Origin: Pectinophora gossypiella
Taxonomy: Eukaryota > Arthropoda > Insecta > Lepidoptera > Gelechiidae
Length of the DNA stretch: 64,000 bases
Direction: 5' to 3'
Assembly (NCBI RefSeq): GCF_024362695.1
Contig: NC_065404.1
Span: forward strand, 11,820,604 to 11,884,603
Shown: piece after piece, positions 34,701-43,812 of the stretch
Layout: each line of letters opens with the position of its first letter
How positions within the stretch are numbered: position 1 is the stretch's first letter
The notes under the pieces: generated by a model
Database searches by the model: none
What the model saw: only the letters and a program-made list of their open reading frames with translations
What the model was told of the DNA's origin: nothing
Position numbers and translations under genes: made by a program

Positions 34701-37700
34701 TTTGTTTATGTTTATTTTATTTAAGTCGTCGGGAGTAGACGACAATTTGCAGCTCCTGGTATTAGCATTGGCACACCAAAATACTTTTGCTAAGAGATTT
34801 TATTCAGGCACAATATACTCACTCGTTTGCTATGTCATATAACGTGTATATGGCGGTCCTTGAATATCTGTACACCTGAAATTAAATATGGCGACATATT
34901 GTTCTCTTAATACAGTACATAATGGAAACCACTGAAATTCAAAATTGAATTACTAGATCAAAGTTACAGATGTAATGAATCAGTCACGAGCATTAATATG
35001 TACACACTTTGGTACCATGTCACATTAACTTTTTTGACAAATTGAACTGTAAGTCTCACTAAATGTCAAATATGTTAGTGCGACAGAGTCCTAAAGTGGG
35101 TACATTGTATTGCTCATGACATGACTGTACAATTTAATTAGCGGATTCAAAGTGCCTACTTATTACATACATGTACATGTATAAAATCACGCCTATCTCC
35201 CATTGGGGTAGGCAGACGCCACGGAATTCCAGTTACTACGTTCCTGACACACCACTTCCACTTATGCCAAACTACTTATAAAACTTTTCCAAACCTAATA
35301 TTTTCAATTGTTACATACCTAGTCAAACTAATAAATACTATAAGAGTGTGGATTATAAAAGCTATCTTACTCAAAAGGATTAATTTATCAAAATGTATGT
35401 ACGAGTAGATAATTATATTAATCGTGCACAAAGATAAGATGCGCCTACATAACGATAAATATGAAGATTATAAACTTTTTAGCATTTATTAGTTAGATAA
35501 GGTGATATGGGTACTCATACTATATCTATTTAGTATTTACCGTCGAATAGTACCTATTGGGTACCCTAGGCACACACTGGACACTTCATACAAGACACCT
35601 CGTCTTCCACAGACAATACACTTTGACGTTATCGTACACGCGCATCTATGTGTGTGTGACAGCTGACGCCTATACGATTGCATGAAGACTAAAGCAAGAC
35701 CGCAGGTGAGGAGTTCAGAGTTGCCGGTCTATGCGTAGTATTATTCCTTATTCTTTGCCCTAGGACAGATCTAAAACTGACGAAAAACATTTCGTTTTTT
35801 ACGTTTTTCTATGTCGTCACACTTTTTCATACAAATTCCATAGTAATTTTGTGTTTTGACGTTTAGTATGTCTCCAACGTAACATTGAAGTCAGTGAAAT
35901 ACCGCCGGGATGCACCCGGTACCATCCGTCTGTCTGAAGACTATAGAATACGGGATATGCCAGCCGAACGAATGTTTAAGGGTGCGTTTATCTTGCAGCG
36001 CGACTGTGGCGCGTCTAATTTGAAGGCTTCATAAAATTTTTACTTACTTGACGGACTTCACTTGAAGCAAGAATGTATTGTCTGTCCGCCGATAGTATAG
36101 GATTCGAAGTAGCAAGACGTTGCTGTAGAGAAAACAAATATATTAGTGAATGCTCCGGCTCCGGTGAATGAACGGCCTCCGTAGTCCAGTGGTTGAGCGT
36201 TGGGCTCACGATCCGGAGGTCCCGGGTTCGAATCCCGGTGGGGACAAATCACAAAATTCACTTTGTTTGAAAGTAAGATGATCCGTGCTTCGGAAGGCAC
36301 GTTAAGCCGTTGGTCCCAGTTAGTATTTACTGATGTAAGTGAGTAATCGTTACATGAGCCATGTCGGCTCATGGCGGCTCAATCATAATCTTGACACCAG
36401 GGTTGATGAGGTTGATATTCCACCTCACAACCCACACGATAAGAAGAAGTGAATGCTTCTTCAGGGGCCGGCAGAGCCAATAAAAGACAACTTCCAGCTA
36501 CTGTTGCTACTAAGTCCTAAGATGGATATGGTGGACCATATGGTGACGATAGGTGATCCGCCCGGACCTATATAATGGCCCATCATTTTATAAAGGACAC
36601 TATCCATAAGTTTTTCCAACATGCCCGGGTAGATAAGCAGCTGAACTCGATCATTGTTCATTATTCGCTCATACCCCAGCAAGTATACTCAAATTCAAAA
36701 ATAGTATCTTTATTCAGTAGGTAACATAGTTACACTTTGAATCTTCTATTTTTACATAACGAAAGTCTCATCCGCTTAAAACTACTGCAGTTTCTTGGTT
36801 GTATAGCCGGGGAAAAGCTGCAAAAAATCATCGGCACAGGGCCCTAGACGTTCTTTAAGAAAACCCATAAAATATCCATGCATTAATATTTTCTAAACAA
36901 TCACTAATCTTATAATAAGCTTTTAAACAAACTTTCTGTTTAATTACTATCTTAAAAGTACTATGCACCTATACCCATTTTAACGTAGCAGGACAGAGAT
37001 AGAGTAGATAGATATATGTCTCTGACGCACTGACGGCATACAGCTTGGTACGGAAGAGACAAGATATACAGGTGTGATTCAGATCATGATTCAGACAAAA
37101 TTTACATGATTTGTTTTATATTTTTTAAATTATTTTCAATTCTATTCTTGTAAGAAAATTCCAGTTGATATTAGCTCAAAAGAATCACCTGAATCACCCA
37201 TCTCAGTATTTGTTACGACGTCACTTACACCCCATACAAGTACATACAGCATTTATTAGTATCAACTTATTAGTATCCACTTGATATCAACTCAGAATCA
37301 TGGCCTGAATCATCCCTCAGTTTTCGTTACGATGTCACTAACACTCTATATTATGTCTCTCTACTCATGCTACGTTGTATAGGATATAGGTATTTAGTAT
37401 TACGATGTGTCGTGATGTGCAATAAGGCTACATACCATTAGATCATGCTCCACCAGGACGCGACGCTCTTGTGTGGGGACATCAAACACATAAATACCAT
37501 TATCATTTTCATCCTCCACCGTGAACGTGAACTCGGTATCTGAAAAATAACAAATATTGGAAGATGGTAACCCTAGTGACGTGATCTTGGGTGTACTTGC
37601 CTTGAATAAATAATACTATACCTGCGTATAAAAGGGACACACCCTACCCCGCACCAATACGAGCTTGGAGCGAACTTGACTTACCTCACCCCCTCTCGTC

Positions 37701-38596
37701 GGGTTTTTGATTAGGCAAACATTCTATCATCGTATAAACAGCCTATATAGATATACGTTCCAATGCAGGGCACAGGCCTCCTCTCGATCAACCGGAGGGG
37801 GTATGGAGCATACTCCACCACGCTGCTCCACTGCGGGTTGGTGGAGGTATATTTTCGGCTAATAGCAGGGACCAACGACAACGACTAACAAACAAACAAT
37901 CATTCTATACGCGATTTAATATTATAAGTATTTTTTGGAGAAGTAATCAATATGGTGAAGAATGTTATCCACATACGATAAATGCTTTCCTACTGAATGT
38001 TATAATCATCAGCGTCGATAGCCTATCAAGCTTATTTTTAACGGGGTACCTATAAGTATTTATGGGACATGATTCATAAGTATAAATAATAGGACCAGAA
38101 CAGTAGTTAACTTACCAGATATCCATCTGCCATTAAATCCTCGCTGTGAAAACTGGCCAGTAACTGCTTCTTGAAGTGTGAAAGGATTCTGCGCTGTCGC
38201 CGCCGCCACCAAAGTGGCGCAAACGCACCACCAAAGACCTGGTGCCTATATAGGCACATTAATATAAATGTTTCATGAACTTTTTACATGCTCACTGGTT
38301 GTGTAAACTTGTAATTTTCTTACATAGGTACATAAATTCAAGCCCATGATTCCGAACAGTACCATGAGTAGGTAATCAGACGTCAACCTTGGAACTTTTA
38401 AAATTCGAATCCCTAATAGATACAATCATTTTTTCTTTTGAAAGAAATCATACTTTGAGAAATTATTTCGAAACTCATGCCCGTCGCTCGCTTATCTATC
38501 AATTAAGTCTTATCTACTAGAAAAATAAGTACTATTGAAATGAGCTTGTGGTTTATATTCTAAACTTGTGATAATTTTAGAAAAGGTACTCACCAT
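23285..38596 (-). CDS. DPP4: Dipeptidyl peptidase 4-like serine peptidase (S9B), 15 exons
   Basis: Removes N-terminal X-Pro/X-Ala dipeptides in characterised homologues. CDS exons (5' to 3'): 38596-38594, 38245-38116, 37539-37436, 36122-36048, 34875-34823, 34179-33992, 33342-33152, 32357-32118, 30650-30418, 29408-29198, 28716-28479, 27706-27559, 26448-26288, 25718-25507, 23383-23285. All junctions are AG/GT, phases agree, and the sum is 2286 nt (761 residues; human DPP4 766). Exon 1 contributes only the ATG. The mature start is a hydrophobic signal segment (LWWCVCATLVAAATA), suggesting secretion rather than the type II anchor. The propeller holds DWVYEE (E184/E185 for substrate N-terminus). 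The hydrolase holds VYSGP, DGRGSG, nucleophile elbow GHSYGG (S625), HGNADDNVH (D704) and YPDEAHSL (H736). The elbow has H where DPP4 normally has W. Introns are full of repeats. Confidence 0.93.
23401..23748. mobile_element. MITE family M3 in the last DPP4-like intron
   Basis: TTCTTATCCGCCGAAAAGGA on the left is mirrored by CCTTTTCGGCGTATAAGAAA on the right; the centre has GAACACACGTCAATTTTAAG. A better copy is at 58048-58331. It begins 17 bp from the splice acceptor of the last exon. Confidence 0.75.
23929..24273 (-). mobile_element. SINE family B, full length, with 14-bp TSD
   Basis: CGGAGAGTTACCGT flanks it at 23915-23928 and 24274-24287. The minus strand begins with a tRNA-like head (GTAGTAGCTCAGTTGGTAAA, then GGTTCGAATCC) and ends GGGAGATGATGATG. 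It is inserted into the end of a repeat related to family G. Confidence 0.88.
24628..24737 (-). mobile_element. SINE family C, partial
   Basis: ACGTCCCACTGCTGGGCACA to GCGGGTTGGTGGAGG, same as 15295-15410. Confidence 0.7.
24887..25145 (-). mobile_element. SINE family A, head truncated
   Basis: CTTATCGTGTGGGTTGTGAC through CTTCCGAAGCACGAATCATC to the B-box region GGATTTGAACCCAGGAC; it stops before the A box. Confidence 0.75.
26087..26284. mobile_element. Degenerate M2 MITE remnants beside exon 13
   Basis: AATACTTTAGAACCCTGTCG at 26093 and GTCAAAAAAGTTAATGTGAT at 26244 are the two inner halves of M2, separated by foreign sequence. The right piece ends at the donor site of the exon at 26288-26448. 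Confidence 0.5.
26527..26873 (-). mobile_element. SINE family B, full length, with 15-bp TSD
   Basis: TACTTGTACATTACA flanks it exactly (26512-26526 and 26874-26888). On the minus strand a tRNA-like head with CCCAGTTGGTAGAACGCTTG and GGTTCGAATC leads into the family body. Confidence 0.88.
26945..27065. repeat. Repeat family H (intronic)
   Basis: CCACACCTCACCAAGCTTTC, TAGACCAACGTGATAGGTGG and GCCAACTGTGTTAG match 20830-20950. Confidence 0.6.
27075..27252. repeat. Array of short palindromes (GTTCGATCGTCGAAC units)
   Basis: About 180 bp with four or five copies of AGTTCGATCGTCGAACTAGT or close variants, separated by GAGATTTATTTTTCTC-like spacers that are themselves partly self-complementary. 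It lies in intron 12 of the DPP4-like gene. The open frame across it is compositional. Confidence 0.8.
27345..27530 (+). mobile_element. SINE family F with tRNA-like head
   Basis: The head has TGTAGTGGTTAACACGCTCC and GGGTTCAAGTCCCG (A- and B-box-like). The tail has TTAAGAGCCACGCTTTTGTC and TCCATGCTACTTTTTTAGAG. The acceptor stem does not pair, so it is not a tRNA gene. Confidence 0.7.
27822..27904 (+). mobile_element. SINE family E, partial
   Basis: ACCGGGCGAGGGCTCTCAGC, then TTTGTCCGGGCAAGTAGTTA and ATGCCATC. Confidence 0.65.
28168..28351 (-). mobile_element. SINE family A, head-truncated
   Basis: CGTGTGGGTTGTGAGGTGGA through GGGACCAACGGCTTAATGTG to TTACTTTCGGACGGTCAGG. Confidence 0.7.
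28880..29030 (-). mobile_element. SINE-like repeat (ATCCCACTGCTGGGCAAAGG family)
   Basis: ATCCCACTGCTGGGCAAAGG, TCGACTTTGCGCGATCTCCG and CAAACGTGTCCGGCCCAGTC resemble a widespread lepidopteran SINE (recognised from memory). Only one copy here. Confidence 0.5.
29622..29815. repeat. Repeat family K, uninterrupted copy
   Basis: CAGTTACTTTTTATTAAACG, ATGGAATTTGTATGAAAAAG and AAGTGACGTCATGG; it serves as the empty-site comparison for the nested SINE at 19536-19638. Confidence 0.6.
29990..30332. repeat. Mosaic: SINE-B piece, repeat N, SINE-A tail
   Basis: 29990-30126 is a SINE-B body piece (CAGGGTCAACTTACCTAACC). 30127-30237 is repeat N (TGCTGCCGCCAAAGGATGCT, AACATAGTACCCCGCTAGCC), shared with 49493-49613. 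30280-30332 is a SINE-A tail (CACTTCACAACCCACACGAC). Confidence 0.6.
30776..30862 (+). mobile_element. SINE family F, tail
   Basis: TTAAGAGCCACGCTCTTGTC, CATTTCCATGCTACTTTTTT and AGGGCAGTTGTTTCCCTC. Confidence 0.65.
31259..31336 (-). other. Cryptic 78-bp symmetric exon-like block in DPP4-like intron 8
   Basis: On the minus strand it is bounded by AG before GTCCTAGGG and by GTATGC after CTG. It is open for 26 codons and phase 0/0, so it would fit between exons 8 and 9 without a frame change. It encodes YPHSSIEKQVGEPK and DRTVTVIYL, resembling the exon 7/8 junction peptide KYPKVGHDNPTVKLRVVDL. DPP4 homologues align straight from exon 8 to exon 9 without it. It may be a relic of a duplicated exon or an alternative exon. 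Confidence 0.35.
31617..31745. repeat. (AC)n-rich microsatellite block
   Basis: Long imperfect CA/CACACG/CATACA tract. Confidence 0.95.
31780..32030 (+). mobile_element. Putative retroposed 3' end with poly-A
   Basis: Ends CTCAATAAACATT followed by an A run at about 32019-32029, in plus orientation inside a minus-strand intron. No coding portion recognised. Could be a LINE 3' UTR or an mRNA retrocopy. Confidence 0.4.
32603..32926 (-). mobile_element. SINE family A, full length, with 13-bp TSD
   Basis: CGTGGGATTTACT flanks it at 32590-32602 and 32927-32939. The minus strand begins GGCCTCTGTGGTCCAGTGGT with the B box GGGTTCGAATCCCGG. This is the best full-length copy with a duplication. Confidence 0.9.
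32945..33120. repeat. Repeat family G (reverse)
   Basis: ACGTTATCGTACACGCGTAT, GGTAAACCTAGTTCAGCCGC and GGAGAGTTGCCGTTCTATAC match 11105-11340 in reverse. Confidence 0.55.
33480..33907 (+). pseudogene. LINE C-terminal fragment with C2H2 zinc finger
   Basis: 33818-33907 encodes YYCVPCDRIFKSKFGFASHI and RAHHNNDPG, then a stop: a perfect C-X2-C-X12-H-X3-H finger. Such fingers end the ORF of several lepidopteran LINE families. Just upstream is a perfect inverted repeat TTTACTCAAGTT / AACTTGAGTAAA (33781-33818). It lies antisense in intron 6. Confidence 0.45.
34981..35129. mobile_element. MITE family M2 (copy 4, reverse)
   Basis: CAGTCACGAGCATTAATATG to TTGCTCATGACATGACTGTA, nearly identical to 21988-22134. 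Confidence 0.8.
35187..35245. repeat. Short repeat (ATCACGCCTATCTCCCATTG family)
   Basis: AATCACGCCTATCTCCCATT and GGGGTAGGCAGACGCCACGG; related pieces in reverse near 61140-61190 and degenerate near 10545-10575. Confidence 0.45.
35560..35890. repeat. Repeat G (reverse) followed by repeat K (reverse)
   Basis: 35560-35757 carries GACGTTATCGTACACGCGCA and GTTGCCGGTCTATGCGTAGT. 35770-35890 carries CTTTTTCATACAAATTCCAT and GTTTTGACGTTTAGTA. Confidence 0.55.
36155..36448 (+). mobile_element. SINE family A, full length, with 10-bp TSD
   Basis: AGTGAATGCT flanks it at 36145-36154 and 36449-36458. The head is CGGCCTCCGTAGTCCAGTGG and GGTTCGAATCCCGGTGGGGA, the end CACACGATAAGAAGA. It lies about 30 bp upstream of the splice acceptor of the exon at 36048-36122 and antisense to the gene. 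Confidence 0.88.
36460..37345. repeat. Repeat mosaic in intron 3
   Basis: 36685-36990 resembles the LINE-like 3' region at 17384-17860 (TCTTATAATAAGCTTTT). 37180-37345 repeats family words of 6485-6830 (GTTACGATGTCACTAACA). 36461-36682 has an unidentified minus frame. Confidence 0.4.
37735..37880 (-). mobile_element. SINE family C, partial
   Basis: TCAACCGGAGGGGGTATGGA, CACCACGCTGCTCCACTGCG and GGTTGGTGGAGG. Confidence 0.7.
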
Positions 38597-39083
38597 TATT
38601 ATTTTCCTTAAAATAATATCACAATTAGTTGCACCGGCAGCGGCTGACGACAGTTCGCCAGCGCGACTGTCTTAACGTTATCAATAAAATTACAACTTAT
38701 CCCAAGATAAACAAATATCTCAGATAAATATTATTGGCCGAATTTTATTATAATCTTTTATGGATTGATTATTAATATTTCGATAACTTAATTGAATAAC
38801 TAGGTAATAAAAACAATGACAAGTTTCATGTTATGTAAGAAGATACACAACTTTCAGAATTGCTTAGTTTTAAATGCCATGCAGTTGGCTGGCCATTGCC
38901 ATTCAGCGCGGTAATGCGGCTAGTGTTGTGGGCACCTTTGCTCCGGGAACAGTGAGGGGCGGGTTATTTAATGACTAGTTTTTAAGTTTGTATTTGTGAC
39001 GTATTGTTATTATTCAATTGTCCAATAAATTAATAACCAACTAGAAGTGTGAAATTAAACAACACAAATTAGACAGGATAATA
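38597..39083. promoter_or_regulatory. Upstream region of the DPP4-like gene / downstream of Acinus
   Basis: The gene's 5' UTR and promoter must lie here. 38630-38670 is GC-richer (GCGGCTGACGACAGTTCGCC). No TATA box or initiator can be assigned with confidence. Confidence 0.35.
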
Positions 39084-39089
39084 CGTTTA
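39084..39089 (-). terminator. Acn: Candidate polyadenylation signal (AATAAA) of Acinus
   Basis: Minus-strand GTTCAATAAACG, about 930 bp beyond the Acinus stop. Confidence 0.4.
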
Positions 39090-39245
39090 TTGAACATCAT
39101 ATTAATGAAGTACTTTGGATAAAAACAAAGTTTCATAGAAAAAAATATTCATTACAAGAACTGACTACCAGTCGATCAGGCTAACTACGAGTCTCTTATA
39201 GACGGTGAATATTCTATCCAAGAATAATTTTCCTTCCAGCAACTA

Positions 39246-39600
39246 CTATATATAATTTTGGTATCCACAGCTCATAACTTCATAATTTCTTCTTGTACCT
39301 TCAGCTTCGTTATCCATCACCAAGTTGTCTTCAATGAAAAGTTCATTTAATTCCATAATTTTATTATGTCACTCATTTTCTTCAAAACCAATCAGGATAA
39401 CGCCTTTAGTTTTGGATTTTGTCATTATCTTGAGCATATCATCAGCTTCAGTAGGTTTCTCTGATAAAGTCAACATACAGTTTATGTGGTGCTGTATGTA
39501 TAATGACCAACCAGGCATATAAAGTGCCGGGTTGGACTCCAACGCAGACACCTCGACGGCTATGTTGCAAGTCAACGTCCATCGCAGGGCGTCTCTGTCT
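39246..39600 (-). pseudogene. Unidentified open stretch split by one stop
   Basis: On the minus strand it reads ALRWTLTCNIAVEVSALESN, PALYMPGWSLYIQHHINCML and KSKTKGVILIGFEENE, then TGA at 39369-39371. It continues in the same frame through MELNELFIEDNLVMDNEAEG to a second stop. The composition looks protein-like but I recognise no family and no clear acceptor upstream. It may be an old gene fragment within the Acinus 3' UTR. Confidence 0.25.
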
Positions 39601-39947
39601 TATGGCGGAGTTCCGTCTATGTGCCCTCTCGTTTCAATCAAGCGACCGCGGCACTCCGACGACGAATTAAATCATGGATTTCCTCCAAGCGTGCCTTTCT
39701 ATAACATTTGTATAAAACAAATTCAAGGTTCATCTCTTTTGAAAGGATTTCTCGAGACTTGAGTTTCTCCGTTAATTATGAATCAGTGAGACTAACAATA
39801 AGCATACAACTAAATTATTCTTCTAACAGCGAAATTCATCGATCAATTAATAAAAATTATGCCTTAAAGACAAAATGTTACCTGGAAAAGAAAGTGTCGA
39901 CAGAGCGACTAAATATTAATAGAAATGTGTGGGGTGGTGTGTGTATA

Positions 39948-39970
39948 TATGTGTGTGTGTGTGTGTGTGG
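39948..39970. repeat. (GT)n microsatellite
   Basis: GT dinucleotides 50-70 bp downstream of the Acinus stop, with looser GTGTG sequence to 40010. Confidence 0.9.
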
Positions 39971-40020
39971 GTGATGGGATGTGTGAGTATGTGAGTGTGG
40001 TGTGTGTGGCACGGACCATG

Positions 40021-42802
40021 CTAGTGGCGGCGCGGCTGCGGGCGGCGCAGCTCCTGCATGCGCCGCTCGTGCTCCGCCATGTGCTGCCGCCGCTGCTCCT
40101 CTTTTATTGCGATCTGGAAACCAATCATTTCTTTGATCAAAACTGTGAGATATTCCGGGTTATGCAAACTAAAAATTTTACAGAATGACTTCAGATAGAC
40201 ATTACCGTTTCGGCGGAAAGTGGCAGCCAATATATGCACGGAGTTGTTTTAGTTTTACGAAACAGATCATCAAGTAATTTTGCTGGCGCCTCTTCCTCTT
40301 TCTTCTTGAATTTCCGTGCTGTAAGAAAAATGTATTGTTTATAAGAGAGATTTTGATAACCATAAAATGTAATAAAATTGTTAAGATACCAAAAAGTTGG
40401 AAACTTACCAGGCTCAGGGCTACGCTCCTGAGAGCGGTGTCGCCTTTTGTCAAGGGGCCGCTCGTCCTTGCGCGGTCTCATGTCCTTCTCCTTATTATCT
40501 TTGTCGTTCTTACCAACATCCCATTCGCGCATTGCCGCTTTCCGCTCCCATGGCTTATCCTACAATTTAAAATCATTCACATTAAAACCATACACAGTCA
40601 ATATATGCAAACTTATTAAAGAAAAAAAAATGTATTTGTTTAGGGGATTTTTAGCAAATTCTCTATACATAGTAGTTTTAAAAATTTATTAAATTAAAAT
40701 ATTATATAACTATTTGATACTAATCTGGCACCCTAACAAAATAAAATCAAGACAAAATCTAAATATTTCCCACACTTACTAGCTCCCCTCGTTCTCTCTT
40801 CAGGTCTTGCTCCCGAAGCCAATCCTCAACAGTTCCTGGAATGGTTGAAGTTGGAACACCTTCAGCTTCTTCACTTGACCTGGCCTTCTCAAATGCCTCT
40901 TCAGAAGAAAAGTCCACTTGTAATGTTTTAGGATTTGACACAGGCCAAGTGACACCATGCAATGCATGTCGTGTCTCTACTGCTTGACTGAAAAGATAAA
41001 ATAAATTGTTAGACAGTGGAGTCACAGCAACAAGAAATAAAATTAAGGATTTTAAAATTTCATGATACTTACTCTTCATTATCATACTGAACAAAACATT
41101 TTGACTTTATTCTGTCTATCCAAAATCCATTTTCCACAATCTTTCCTGTTCTCTGCAGCAAATTCTTCAATTGCGGCAATGTAAATGGCCGCACCAAATT
41201 GGTAATGTATAAGATACTTGACTGTTTATGTCTCGGAGGACTGGGTGGTCTTGTTATTATACTGTCATTGTCTTTTACAATGGATATTCTACGATTTGTA
41301 GATAAATTGGATTCTCTGGACTTAATATTTTCTTTTTCTTTATTATCATGATCTTTATTGTTCATTTCAACGTTTTCTGTGTTGTCTATTACAATCTTAG
41401 GCAACACAGGTCTATGAATCTTTTCAGTGACTTCAATTCTCTTGTGTTTCTTCTCTTCAATCACTTCATCAAATTCCACTGGCTTTACATCGGGTATTAT
41501 TTCTTTAAGTACATCTGTAGAGATAGTAATTGACTTTTGTGTAGTTATTTTGGGTCTTGAACCCCATTTCCTTTTTCTGCTTATAACAATGGGTGCTGCC
41601 TGACCATTATGAATACCTTCCTCTGTAGATTGTGTAGACTCGGAGCGCTCAAGTTCCCTATTCCTATTACTTTCTACTGATTCATCTTTATCTTTATTGG
41701 AGTCTACAGAAATCTTCCTCGCTTTCTTCTTTGCATCATTTTCAGAGCTTTCTAGAACATCAGTTTCATTAGTACTTTTAGCTGTGTCTTCACTGGCAGA
41801 CTTTAATCCATCAGAAACACTTTGTTCAGTTATATCTTGAGTAATACTTACCTCACGATCGGTTGATGCCCTATCCTGGTGTTGTTTAGAATTGCTTCCT
41901 TCATCCTCCTGAGAGCTCCCCTCTTCTTGCTTATTCAGTTGAGATTCTGAAGATTCTATTTTACTTTCATCGGCATGTATTTCTAGAACTTCAGATTTCT
42001 CAACTGAGTCAGCCCTCTGCTGCTCCGCACTTTCTTTTTCTGTAGTAATTACATCAGATTGATCATTCAGAGCTTCATTTTTTGGTGAAGCTACTGTAGT
42101 GTCAGCATCTGAAGATTTGTTTTGTGACTCAGTTTCACCACTTGTCTCCTCTTTTTGTGGCACTTCTTTTGTTTCACTTTCCTCTACCTTGGCTTCTTCA
42201 TTAGTAGTAGACATAGGAGTCTCATCTGATGTAGATACTTGCTTGGCCTCAGTACTTTGACTGATTTCATTTTCCGTTTTTTCTACCGTTGATTCAGTGT
42301 CTACATCAGGTTCCTCCTGGCTATCGTGATTTTTATCTGATTCGTCTCGCGACTCTCGATTTCTCTTCGAGCGCCGACTTTTCCTTTTCTCGTCGGTGCC
42401 TTCAGTACTGGGAGTATCGCTAGAGCTCGTTGCGCGGGAATGCTTCCTCTTGCTACGCGGGGATCTATCTACTCTTTCTGGAGTAGATGGTGGTCGAGTC
42501 AGACATATTTTTAATTTTTGAATCTCACCCACGTCTCCGGAACCTTCAGCTGTTTTAACTTGCCATACCTGGTCCGGTGCATCCTCAGGACTATCTTCCT
42601 TAACGGGTGTAGTAGGTACCTCTTTAACAGTTTCCTCGACTGTCTCTACTTCACGAACTGGGCTCCCCTTGTCAGAATCATTATCGGAAGATGTAGACTG
42701 CTTGCGACTTCGTCTTGTTCTAGTACGTTTCGCTTTTTCAACCTTTTTCTCTGGAGAAGCCTTAGCCTTTTTACTGGCGGCACGCTCACTTTTGCGACGC
42801 AT
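40021..42802 (-). CDS. Acn: Acinus (ASAP/EJC splicing factor), 5 exons
   Basis: A nuclear protein that with RNPS1 and SAP18 forms the ASAP complex on the exon junction complex; the fly protein also acts in apoptosis and autophagy. Coding exons: 42802-41073, 40987-40780, 40559-40409, 40318-40206, 40113-40021. Phases agree and sum to 2295 nt (764 residues). The N-terminus is Lys/Arg-rich (MRRKSERAASKKAKAS), followed by a long disordered acidic Ser/Glu/Thr region (about 40-510). The RRM-like domain (about 528-605) has ILYITNLVRPFTLPQLKNLL and FWIDRIKSKCFVQY, the most diagnostic block. The RNPS1/SAP18-binding motif KTKTTPCIYWLPLS lies near residue 720, and the tail is basic. No SAP domain is visible; an upstream exon carrying one cannot be excluded. 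A possible 5' UTR acceptor (TTATTTCTAG) sits eight bases before the ATG. Confidence 0.94.
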
Positions 42803-43812
42803 ATTTTACCTAGAAATAAAGTTAAAAACTATGTCAATACATATTGATACACCTTTGCACAACACATCTGTAATAAAATATGATCACCGGCACCTTTTTA
42901 GACTGCAAATCGGTCAATTATTTTCACGAAATGCAACAAACCAACCATGCACACAGTTAATTTACAATAGCTTGTCCGCCATTGATTTTCTTTTTTAAAT
43001 TTCAATGTTGCCAATGTTCAATGGAATTCTTGTCTATGGCCGTTACATGGTAACCACATACATGGAGCGGTTAAATAAACGCTCGGTGTAATTATTTGCA
43101 TTGCACCTTACAACTGGAAGACAGTGGAAGAGAAAATAGTTCTTGGAACACCTTGAATACCGTCCATATAATAATTTAATAAGCAAACAACTAAATCTAG
43201 ATTGTAAACCCCGTGACGAACATCACTAGATCTGTTCGGGTTCAGTGTTACTATTAAAAAAATGTAAAGATAGATAAAATGCAGTGACCTAAAATCATCT
43301 AAAATGGCCTAAAATTTAGAATTAGATTTAGTCTGGAAGATGTGTTCCAATATTTCTTTCTGAAATTTCAAACGTGTACTTGTTTCAAAAATATTTATTT
43401 ACTGGTACGATACGGCTTATGGATTTCTTAAAATATATTTTTTGTGAAAACCCTGATCGCAATGCTGTCACGAGCTGTCAAGTTAATTTGTCAGTCAAAG
43501 TGATAGCCGAGAATTTCTCCTTCGATTCGCTCTACATTTTATTGAAATGTGTAATACAATATAAAGATCTAGCAATGTTAAGGTGCGCTATATAATTCAC
43601 ATTATATCTTAGTGTACGGCAGCTTTTGAATCTGATGTGTTTCAAGTGCTAATGCAGCAATAGAATATTCATGGTTACCTTTTGTTTCAGATATTATGGG
43701 TCGTTTGTGTCATTCTTGTGGATCGGCACGCTATTTACGTGTGTGTAGCCGTGCTACAGTAAATGTAGAATGATAACGAGCTGTTATTAATAAACCCCAC
43801 TTGTAATACACC
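42803..43812. promoter_or_regulatory. Divergent promoter region, Acinus / cyclin Y
   Basis: About 1 kb separates the two start codons on opposite strands. It holds a probable cyclin Y 5' UTR acceptor (TTTTGTTTCAG at 43681-43691) and a 25-codon upstream ORF (43696-43773, begins MGRLCHSCGS). It also holds a 50-bp block (43100-43150) resembling cyclin Y coding sequence. The frame at 43374-43595 is not recognised. Confidence 0.55.

Noticed and set aside
36174..36245. tRNA gene
   Set aside because: Good A and B boxes, but the acceptor stem does not pair and the sequence runs into a SINE-A body with a target duplication.
43374..43595. 73-codon frame between Acinus and cyclin Y
   Set aside because: No recognisable homology and located in the divergent promoter/5' UTR; not supported as a gene.
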